DNA from: Prasinococcaceae sp. CCMP 1430
Taxonomy: Eukaryota; Prasinodermophyta; Palmophyllophyceae; Prasinococcales; Prasinococcaceae
Length of the DNA: 13,595 nucleotides
NCBI GenBank assembly: GCA_013416795.1
Contig: RQSC01001150.1
Location: 1-13,595, forward strand
Direction of reading: 5' to 3'
The translations under genes were made by a program, and so were the position numbers. How positions within the stretch are numbered: position 1 is the stretch's first letter; the number at the start of each line of letters is the position of its first letter. The notes beneath the pieces were generated by a model. That model searched no databases, was not told where the DNA came from, and saw only the letters and a list, made by a program, of their open reading frames with translations. Positions 7,705 to 13,595 of this stretch are shown here, in pieces.

Positions 7705-8913
7705 TCAAAACTCAATTAGGGTATTATTGCTGACGCCCGCCGCCGCCCCGTCCACGTATTGCTCCTGCTGTGCTTGCTCGGACGCGCAGTATGAAGCGCC
7801 CAGCCCTTTGGCCGCGCGCCAGCGCACGCAGTTCGCGTCGACCACGTGCAGCGCGCCTGCGTGCGCATCGGCGATGTACGCGTACGGGTGCGCATGGTGC
7901 TCTTCGGTGTACGAGTTGCTGCCGGGCAGGGGCCGCGCCACAGCGTCCTGGCCGGTAAACACCACCGGGGAGAGGGTGCGAGCGCTAAAGCCACTTGCCG
8001 GCGCCTGGCTGAGTGTGCCGAGGATAACTGGCGAGCGCCTGTTGTCAACGCTTATTCTCACCACGCAGTCCTTGCAGCCCTGCGCGGAGGCGAGGAGCAC
8101 CGTTGGGCTCACCAGCGCTAGAGCGCGCACGCGATCCAGCAGCGGGTCGCGCACAGAGGAGCGAACCTGCGGCCGCGTCGGATCGGCCAGGTCGATGACG
8201 GCCACGGTAGCGGTGACCTCGGCAGCAACGTACGCGTGTGCCATGGGCTGGTCAATCTCGATGGCACGCGCGCCGCAGAGTGTGCCGAAGAAGCGCGTCT
8301 CATCCCAGTCCTTGTAGCCCACCGTGCAGTCGCGCACGGAGCCAAGCAGCACCGGCTGCACGCGCATGCGTCCGGAGGTCGTATATCCCTGTGTGCCGCC
8401 CGGCGTGTCGTCGACCTCTCCACCCCCCCACAGTTCGGCGGCGATGCTCACGACGCTGACGGCGCCGTCGGCGTTCGGGAAGCTCCCTCGTGCGGCCACC
8501 ACCGCAGTGTACCGGTCGAGCATGCCGACGGCCGTGGCCTGGCGCAGGGCGACGCTGTCTGTGATGTGTCCGACGATGACCGGCTCGTTGGGGCGGTAGA
8601 CGTCGACTACTGTCAATGCGTCTGCATCCTGCGCCGCAACAACCACGTGGTGCCCGTTCGCACCGCCACCGGCGACAGCCGCGCCCGAGGCGCCGCAGAG
8701 CGGGCCAACGCGTGGTCGGGCCGGCACGGCGCCACGTGCAGCTGCGGGCCCGCAGCCGACGGCCGTGCCGACTGCCGCGCCCCCGTGCGCGACGTGCGCG
8801 ACGTCGTCGACGGCTGAAGAGTGCTCCACGCCGAGCTGAGCGCGCGCGCGCCGCGGCGCGCATAGGAGCGCCCACAGGAGCGCCGCGCACAGCGCACCCG
8901 CGCTCGCGCGCAT
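7705..8913 (-). CDS. Secreted or lumenal LVIVD-repeat protein, probable beta-propeller, function unknown
   Basis: A 402-residue protein starting at a true ATG (8913). Residues 1-26 look like a secretory signal peptide: a short basic start, the hydrophobic run ALCAALLWALLCA, then an Arg/Ala cleavage region before Gln. The mature part has recurring strands of the LVIVD repeat type: LTVVDVYRPNEPVIVG (100-115), VAVIDLADPTRP (237-248), a weaker VVRISVDNRRSPVILG, and LHVVDANC (355-362). Each is preceded by a segment like YVAAEV or YIADAH. This spacing fits a beta-propeller. Several cysteines (for example GCKDC) could form disulfides. The family has no defined biochemical role and I do not propose one. 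The gene ends eight bases before an ATG at 7697 of the following same-strand region, so its 3' end overlaps the upstream region of the PILS gene. A plastid or ER lumen location is possible. Confidence 0.75.
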   Translation of the reverse strand: MRASAGALCAALLWALLCAPRRARAQLGVEHSSAVDDVAHVAHGGAAVGTAVGCGPAAARGAVPARPRVGPLCGASGAAVAGGGANGHHVVVAAQDADALTVVDVYRPNEPVIVGHITDSVALRQATAVGMLDRYTAVVAARGSFPNADGAVSVVSIAAELWGGGEVDDTPGGTQGYTTSGRMRVQPVLLGSVRDCTVGYKDWDETRFFGTLCGARAIEIDQPMAHAYVAAEVTATVAVIDLADPTRPQVRSSVRDPLLDRVRALALVSPTVLLASAQGCKDCVVRISVDNRRSPVILGTLSQAPASGFSARTLSPVVFTGQDAVARPLPGSNSYTEEHHAHPYAYIADAHAGALHVVDANCVRWRAAKGLGASYCASEQAQQEQYVDGAAAGVSNNTLIEF

Positions 8914-10060
8914 CCGGTGGCCGGGCCTGGCCGGCGCGAGCGCGCGCGTTAGTGCACCCCCACCATGTGCACCTCAGGGGCGCAGCCGCCCGGGAGGGGG
9001 GGGGGGGGGGGGGGGGGGGATGGCGAGCGGCGGCGGCGGCGGCGCGCTCGCTCTGGCGAGGCAGCGCGCCCCGCGCTCCGGCAACCTGTCCCCACCTCGC
9101 CGGTGGCACTGCCTAGGCTAGGCCCAGCCACGCACGCTGGCGGTCGGTCGGCTGGGGGAACGGCCCCAAGCGAGCGCGCGGGCGCGGAACGCTACGATAC
9201 CAATTTCCCAACAAGAAGCTGGAAGCTAGAAGTAGAAGGTCAGTGTCAGCAGGAAACACGGACGCTTCCTGGGGCGGGCCCACCCGAACGGCTCTAATGC
9301 AAGCACTGGAACAGACCCCGACCGATCGGAAGCACTCCTGAGAAACGTTTGCCGACCCACCCACCCAACCAGGGGCCGAAATGATGGCACCGAATGTATT
9401 GCGTATGTCCATACAGTGTGAGATGAGGTGTGCTGCGCGTCCCTCTCCTCCCTCCCACGCGTCTGCGCTCGAAAGGTGGCGGAACCCCAACCCATCCTCA
9501 TTTCGGGTCCCCGCCGCTTTTCGGAGCCGCGATTTTCATCTCATATATCACTCTGTCCCTTCATTTCACGGTATAGATGAATTTAAATACCGCATCTTTG
9601 ATCGGAAGGGGCGTAGGGTTTGTGAAGCGGGCGCAGGCGCAAGATGCCTTTGCGCGCGCGGGAGCATCTTTTCTGGCGCGGCGGCCGTTGGCGGCCCGCG
9701 GTTCGAACGGACAGATCTTTTCCGCTCGGCCCGCCCCGCCCGCGCGCGCCATCAAAACGCAGGGGCGCGCCCCCGACTTCGCAGGCCTCGTTCGCGCGCG
9801 CGCGCGCCCGCGCTGGCGCGCGTCGTTGGGGTGTTGACCGACGCAGGGCTTAACAATTCGAATTTGTCCCGTCGAAATGGGTGTGGATGCCAACGTTGCG
9901 TGGCGGGCGGCAGCGCGAGGGTTTGGGTTGGGGGGGGGGCGCGCGCGCGTGAGTCCGGCGCGCGACGCGGCGCGCCGTGCCCACCGTGGCACCGCTCGCG
10001 GCCACGCCAGTGACGCCGCGCAAGGCGCACACCACGCGGCCGGCGGCCTCGGAGAAGGTG
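8914..10060. promoter_or_regulatory. Divergent intergenic region between the LVIVD gene and the carrier gene
   Basis: This is the longest non-coding stretch of the window. From the left it holds the G24 run (8996-9019) followed by CGG repeats, a moderate-GC stretch (about 9190-9470) with imperfect GAAGCT/GAAG repeats near 9215-9239, and an AT-rich island (about 9531-9600) with CATATATCA and TTTAAATAC. It then has a telo-box TAGGGTTT at 9614-9621, alternating CG tracts near 9792-9812, and a G10 run at 9930-9939. Several open frames cross it, including one of 210 codons from an ATG at 9381, but none resembles a protein family. I read it as two divergent promoters and leaders; a non-coding RNA cannot be excluded. 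Confidence 0.45.
8996..9019. repeat. Homopolymer run of 24 G
   Basis: An uninterrupted G24 tract followed a few bases later by a run of CGG triplets. It lies 83 bases upstream of the ATG of the LVIVD gene (on whose coding strand it is C24). Its length may be imprecise because such runs are hard to sequence. Confidence 0.85.
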
Positions 10061-11116
10061 ATGTGGAAGGAGGTGGTCGCGGGCGCCTGTGGCGGCAGCG
10101 CGCTCACGCTGGTGCTCTACCCGCTCAACATGGTGCGCACGTGTCTGATGAGTGGCGAGAGCGCCGCGGCCGTGCTGGCCACCGTCCGCGCGGCGGGCGT
10201 CGCGCGCCTCTACAAGGGCCTCGCACCGGACCTGATGGTCAACATGCCTTACAGCATACTGTACATGCCCGTGTACGAGGGCCTCAAGAGCGCGGACGTG
10301 CCCAAGCCCCTCGCCGCCTCGTGTGCTGTGGCAGCAGCGTCCATCGCCACCGTGCCCGCCGACATCGTCACGCAGCGCACGCAGTTGGGCCTGCACCCGA
10401 CGGCTGCCGCGGCAGCGCGGGTCATCGTGGCGAAGAGCGGCGTCAAAGGGCTGTACAAGGGGCTGGCGCCCACGCTGCTGCGGCTGTGCCCGCACCACGC
10501 GGTGCAGTGGACCGCGTACGAGACGCTGTGCGCGGCGGCGAAGGCAAACTCTGGCCGCGAGCGCGTGACGACGGGCGAGAGTGCCGCCATCGGCGGCCTG
10601 AGCGGCGCGCTTGCTGCGCTCGCCACGCAGCCGCTCGACGTGGTCAAGACGCGCATGCAGACGCGCGCCGGTTACGCGACCGTCGCCACGACCGTGCAGA
10701 GGATCGCGCGCGAAGAGGGCATCCGTGCGTTCGGCAAGGGCCTCGTGCCGCGCATGCTCAACATTTTCCCATCCACCGCCATTTTCTATGCGGTGTTTGA
10801 GGGGGTCAAGACATGCATGTACGCTCAGGGCAAGGAGCAGATCGAGGAGCCACAGCAGCAGGCGCACGCTCTGGTCGTGAACGCCGATGAGGACGACGAC
10901 GACCAGCGGCGTTTGGAGTCGCGCGCGCCGCTTGAGCGCGTGTCGCCTGGCGGCGCGCTCGTGCCGCCGCTGCCGCACACGCGGCAGCACCTCGCCCTGC
11001 TGCCCAAGTGCCGCGTTACACACGTCGCGAGCGGCGGGGTTGCGGGTGCTCCGGCCATGGCGTCGCTCTCAACATCAGTGCATGTCACGAACGCCGAGGC
11101 CACCTCCACGGACTGA
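10061..11116 (+). CDS. Mitochondrial carrier family (SLC25-type) transporter, substrate unknown
   Basis: A 351-residue carrier with three tandem repeats of two membrane helices. The signature motif at the end of each odd helix is PLNMVR (21-26), PADIVT (99-104) and PLDVVK (191-196). Only the third is canonical P-x-[DE]-x-x-[KR]; the first has Asn for the acidic residue and the second has Thr for the basic one. The even helices follow LYKGLAP, LYKGLAP and FGKGLVP, with YEGLK, YETLC and FEGVK at their ends. Carriers exchange metabolites across the inner mitochondrial membrane, or sometimes plastid or peroxisomal membranes. Residues 251-351 form an unusual C-terminal tail with an acidic block (NADEDDDD) and then a Ser/Pro/Leu-rich part. 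The start at 10061 is the first in-frame ATG and lies just before helix 1; the frame is open from 9953 without an ATG, so a 5' exon is possible. Confidence 0.88.
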   Translation: MWKEVVAGACGGSALTLVLYPLNMVRTCLMSGESAAAVLATVRAAGVARLYKGLAPDLMVNMPYSILYMPVYEGLKSADVPKPLAASCAVAAASIATVPADIVTQRTQLGLHPTAAAAARVIVAKSGVKGLYKGLAPTLLRLCPHHAVQWTAYETLCAAAKANSGRERVTTGESAAIGGLSGALAALATQPLDVVKTRMQTRAGYATVATTVQRIAREEGIRAFGKGLVPRMLNIFPSTAIFYAVFEGVKTCMYAQGKEQIEEPQQQAHALVVNADEDDDDQRRLESRAPLERVSPGGALVPPLPHTRQHLALLPKCRVTHVASGGVAGAPAMASLSTSVHVTNAEATSTD

Positions 11117-11492
11117 AGTCGCGCCACCACCACGCACGAATGCGCGCCCGAACAACATGTACCATAGCCAGGCGTGCCTGGCGTCATTTGATCTTTTCAA
11201 CTGAACAGGGCAAGCAGCCTGCCAGCACTCGTCTATATATTTTTAATAAATGTATGAATCTACCACTTCGCGAGGGCTGGCACGCGTACCTGTAGCTCCG
11301 ACTCTCGCCCCACCCACCCACCCCCCCGTCGCGCGCGCGCGCTCGGAGACGAGCGTGCCGGCGCATTCGATCGATGTGAGGGCACCTGCCATGCAATTCC
11401 GTGATGCCGCCTAGGTTTACTGCAACTACACTGTGTGCGAGCGACTACTGATTGCGAGTAGCCATTTGCGAGGCAGCCAGCCAGCTAGCTAG
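11117..11492. other. Convergent 3' region between the carrier gene and NUP62
   Basis: These 376 bases lie between two convergent stop codons. An AT-rich stretch at about 11232-11260 includes AATAAA on the plus strand. The right part has pyrimidine-rich DNA with CCCACC repeats near 11310-11325 and a CG-alternating tract at about 11331-11342. The YAGC tandem repeat begins at 11474. I see no gene. Confidence 0.5.
11245..11250 (+). terminator. Probable polyadenylation signal of the carrier gene
   Basis: A canonical AATAAA inside tatatatttttaataaatg, 129 bases after the carrier stop codon and in the most AT-rich part of this intergenic region. Placement and orientation suit the carrier transcript. 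Whether this organism uses AATAAA is not shown by the other genes here. Confidence 0.45.
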
Positions 11493-11497
11493 CTAGC
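11474..11497. repeat. Six-unit YAGC tetranucleotide repeat over the NUP62 stop codon
   Basis: Three CAGC units followed by three TAGC units without interruption. The TAGC part includes a perfect 14-base palindrome (gctagctagctagc, 11484-11497). The NUP62 stop codon (minus strand TAG, 11493-11495) lies inside it. Confidence 0.85.
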
Positions 11498-13304
11498 GCG
11501 GCATGTATCCGCCGGCCGCGTACAGGGCGCCCGCCGGTGACGCCGGCGGTGGTGCGTGCGCGTGCGGCGCGGTGCCCGGCGCGCCGGCGCCACCGACGCC
11601 GTCGGCACCGCCGGCGTCGTACGAGCGCAACTTGGCCTCGATCGCAGTAGCCTGCTTGTCGAGCCACACGAGGCTCGAGAGCTGGTTGTTGAGGATGGCA
11701 ACCACAGCGGAGATGGGGTTTGAGGCGTCCGCCTCGCGCGAGCGACTGTCATTGAGGCTCTCGATGGTTTCGCGCAGCTGCTGGCCCATGGCGACAAGCT
11801 GGCGACTGATTTCCTCTGCGGCGGCGTACATGGCCTTGCGGGTGCTCGCGGCGCCGTGCGGATCGGTGTTCCCTCCCGCTCCGCCCGCGCCGCCGCCCGC
11901 CTGCTCGCCCCGCGCGTCGAACATCGACGCCACCGACTTCTCCATCGACAGCAGCGACTGGTGCACCTCGCGCTGGTGCACCTCGAGGATCTCCAGCTCG
12001 TGCTGCGCGCGTGTCTGCGCGCTCTGAACGTATCTGAGCTCCGTGCTCAGCTCCAGCTGCCGCGCAGAAGCCGCCAGGATGTGCTTGTCCCAGTCGCCGA
12101 CCTGCTTCGCGAACTCTTTGAATCTTGTCGTCTGCGTCTCCAGCGCGTCGTTCCACCCACTTATTATCTCCCCGACCGTGCGCCCGGCATAGTCTGACGG
12201 TGGCTTTGCGGCCGCCGGCGCAGACACGCCCGTAGGCTTCGCCGACGCCGCGCCCGCCGACGCCGACGCGGTCCCGCCGAAGAGAGACGCGGTGCCTGAG
12301 GCGGGCGCGGCGGTTGTCGCCGTCCCGGCTGCGGCAGGCTCCTTCGCCGCGGAGTCCGCAGGCTTGGGCGCACCGAACGCTGGCGTGCTGAGCGCCGCGG
12401 GTCCAGCCGAGGCCGCGGGCGTCGAGCCCGCAGCCCCAGATCCAAACAGCGGCGCGGCGGCAGGCGCCTTGTCGGCCGCGCCCGAGGCGGTCGAGGCCGG
12501 GGGCGCTGTCGATGCAGCGGGCGCTGCAGCAGCTGCCGGCGCGGCCGCCGCGCCGAATGTGGGCGTCGCGGTGGGTGCCGCCGAAGCTGCAGGCGCTGCG
12601 CCGAACGTGGGTGTCGCCGCAGGCGCCGCCGACGCTGCCGGCGTCGCAGCCCCTCCGAACAGGGGAGTCGTCGCCGCAGGCGCCGCCGACGCTGCCGGCG
12701 TCGCAGCCCCACCGAACAGGGGAGTCGCTGCAGCAGGCGCCGCCGATGCTGCCGGCGTCGCACCAGCGCCGAACAAGGGCGTCGTAGCAGGCGCCGCCGA
12801 AGCTGCAGGCGTCACAGCCGCACCGAACAGGGGAGTTGTAGCGGCAGGGGCCGCCGACGCTGCCGGTGTCGCACCTGCGCCGAACAAGGGCGTCGTGGCA
12901 GGCGCCGCAGACGCCGCGGGCGTCGCAGCCCCGCCGAACAAGGGAGTCGCGGGCGCAGCCGCCCCACCAGACGGCGCGCCGAACGTCGGCGTCGCGGCAG
13001 GCGCCGCCGACGCAGCAGGTGTCGCACTCGCACCAAATAGGGGCGTCGCAGGCGCAGCCGCCACACCGGCCGAGGCACCAAATGTGGGTGTGGCGGCGGG
13101 CGCCGCCGACGCTGCGGGTGTCGCACCCCCACCGAACAAGGGCGTCGCGGCGCCTGCCGCAGGCGCCGCACCAAACGCCGGTGTCGCGGCAGGCGTTGCC
13201 GCCGCCGCGCCAAATAATCCCCCTGCAGGCGCCGCACTGCCGCCGGCCGCGCCGCCAGCCGGCGCACCAAACGCGGGCGTCGACGCGCCTGCGCAGCCCG
13301 CCAC
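11493..13304 (-). CDS. NUP62: FG nucleoporin Nup62/Nsp1, central channel (5' exon unresolved)
   Basis: This encodes the central-channel nucleoporin Nup62 (Nsp1 in yeast), which binds transport receptors through FG repeats and assembles by its coiled coil with Nup58 and Nup54. Numbering is from the GTG at 13304. Residues 1 to about 350 hold 18 FG dipeptides as PLFG, PTFG or PAFG. Residues 376-563 are the Nsp1_C domain: TVGEIISGWNDALETQ, then GDWDKHIL, and heptad-rich helices interrupted by a Gly-rich loop (about 476-500). The tail is Gly/Ala/Pro/His rich and ends in YMPR. The open frame starts after a stop at 13320-13322 and has no ATG, so the first exon must lie upstream. A pyrimidine-rich stretch followed by gcgcAG offers a splice acceptor at 13289-13290, which would start this exon at 13288. 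The length is close to the ~520 residues of animal Nup62. Confidence 0.9.
   Translation of the reverse strand: MAGCAGASTPAFGAPAGGAAGGSAAPAGGLFGAAAATPAATPAFGAAPAAGAATPLFGGGATPAASAAPAATPTFGASAGVAAAPATPLFGASATPAASAAPAATPTFGAPSGGAAAPATPLFGGAATPAASAAPATTPLFGAGATPAASAAPAATTPLFGAAVTPAASAAPATTPLFGAGATPAASAAPAAATPLFGGAATPAASAAPAATTPLFGGAATPAASAAPAATPTFGAAPAASAAPTATPTFGAAAAPAAAAAPAASTAPPASTASGAADKAPAAAPLFGSGAAGSTPAASAGPAALSTPAFGAPKPADSAAKEPAAAGTATTAAPASGTASLFGGTASASAGAASAKPTGVSAPAAAKPPSDYAGRTVGEIISGWNDALETQTTRFKEFAKQVGDWDKHILAASARQLELSTELRYVQSAQTRAQHELEILEVHQREVHQSLLSMEKSVASMFDARGEQAGGGAGGAGGNTDPHGAASTRKAMYAAAEEISRQLVAMGQQLRETIESLNDSRSREADASNPISAVVAILNNQLSSLVWLDKQATAIEAKLRSYDAGGADGVGGAGAPGTAPHAHAPPPASPAGALYAAGGYMPR
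12540..13190 (-). repeat. Tandem FG-repeat-coding minisatellite within NUP62
   Basis: At the DNA level this region is a degenerate tandem array with a period of roughly 54-60 bases, each unit encoding something like PLFGGAATPAASAAPA. The nonapeptide TPAASAAPA occurs eight times identically. Neighbouring units are nearly identical in DNA (for example around 12610-12720), which indicates recent unit duplication or conversion. Confidence 0.8.
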
Positions 13305-13595
13305 AGCCGCCCGCGCGTGTCAGACACAGAGGAGGCAGGGATGGGCGCGGCAGGCGGTGGCGCTCGCGTGCAGATCACAAGCGCCTCGCGTGCACTGGTT
13401 TCCGCGGTTGGGTGCATGCGCACTGTTCGAATCACGCGCTCGCGGTCGCGTCGCCACCGAGGCGCTCGGCAGCGCTGGCGCGCTTTCCAGCGCGCAGCCT
13501 CGGCGCGTGAGGAGCGGCAGCCCATCCTCCGCGCAAAAGCGCCGCGGGGCTCCGCGTACGCGCGCGTGCGCACAGCGCGGGCCGCCGCGGGCCCG
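13305..13595. promoter_or_regulatory. Upstream region of NUP62, probably first intron, first exon and promoter
   Basis: On the minus strand this stretch should hold the missing start of NUP62. ATG codons occur at 13525 (good context, aggATGg) and at 13417. A pyrimidine-rich segment at about 13323-13345 precedes the candidate acceptor at 13289-13290. I could not find one donor that joins either ATG in frame with confidence. No other gene is supported. Confidence 0.35.

Noticed and set aside
9377-9390. C-box-like ATGATGG suggesting a C/D snoRNA
   Set aside because: No properly placed D box and no terminal stem.
9113-9490. Minus-strand open frame of 125 codons
   Set aside because: Begins with a TTG codon and has no family resemblance.
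9877-10010. Spliced start for the carrier: ATG at 9877, donor GTGAGT at 9949, acceptor ccAG at 10009-10010
   Set aside because: The intron would be only 62 bases, and the joined exon would read straight into a TGA.
9381-10013. ATG-started open frame of 210 codons on the plus strand in the intergenic region
   Set aside because: No recognisable domain; crosses an AT-rich island, CG tracts and the G10 run, and overlaps the upstream part of the carrier frame. Possible but unsupported.
11503-12027. Plus-strand open frame of 174 codons
   Set aside because: Exact antisense of the NUP62 coiled-coil region; its open length follows from codon composition of the real gene.
13390-13445. tRNA-like T-loop GTTCGAATC near 13424
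   Set aside because: The T stem does not pair beyond two bases and no acceptor or D arm can be built around it. The similar GGTTCGAAC near 9700 also fails.
12866-13510. Plus-strand Gln/Arg/Pro-rich repeat frame
   Set aside because: Antisense shadow of the NUP62 FG repeats; its repetition only mirrors the DNA repeat.

Overview
This window is a gene-dense stretch of nuclear DNA from a eukaryote with a very high GC content. The evidence for a eukaryote is a Nup62-type nucleoporin, a RecQ4 helicase with an Sld2-like amino terminus, a twin CX9C protein of the mitochondrial intermembrane space, a mitochondrial carrier, a GT-AG intron, and vertebrate-like start contexts (gccATGGcg) at two genes. 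A PIN-LIKES-type transporter and a DUF212 protein, both with Ala/Arg-rich leaders like plastid transit peptides, suggest a photosynthetic protist. A haptophyte or similar microalga is my guess, and I cannot name the lineage from the sequence.

Layout from left to right. A DUF212 (PAP2-related) membrane protein (+, 341-1099) runs tail to tail into a small twin CX9C protein (-, 1357-1611). That gene shares a ~590-base head-to-head promoter region with RECQL4 (+, 2200-6260, one 140-base intron). RECQL4 ends only 65 bases from the end of a PILS/auxin-efflux-carrier-family transporter (-, open frame 6326-7675). Just behind that transporter, on the same strand, is a secreted protein with LVIVD-type repeats (-, 7705-8913). 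A ~1.15 kb non-coding interval follows, with a run of 24 G and an AT-rich island. It separates this gene from a divergent mitochondrial carrier gene (+, 10061-11116). The carrier converges on NUP62 (-, 11493 to about 13288), whose first exon is not resolved.

The genes do not form one pathway; this looks like an ordinary housekeeping neighbourhood. The best points for a second look are: four full-consensus CDK sites in the Sld2-like half of RECQL4; the placement of its only intron exactly inside helicase motif VI; a FG domain in NUP62 built almost wholly from A, P, G, S, T, L and F with no charged residue for about 277 codons; and G-tract clusters upstream of several starts. Two genes (the PILS transporter and NUP62) have no in-frame ATG at their 5' ends, so their first exons or starts are unresolved. 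I did not find a mobile element, CRISPR array, tRNA or rRNA, and I see no clear novel multi-gene system.
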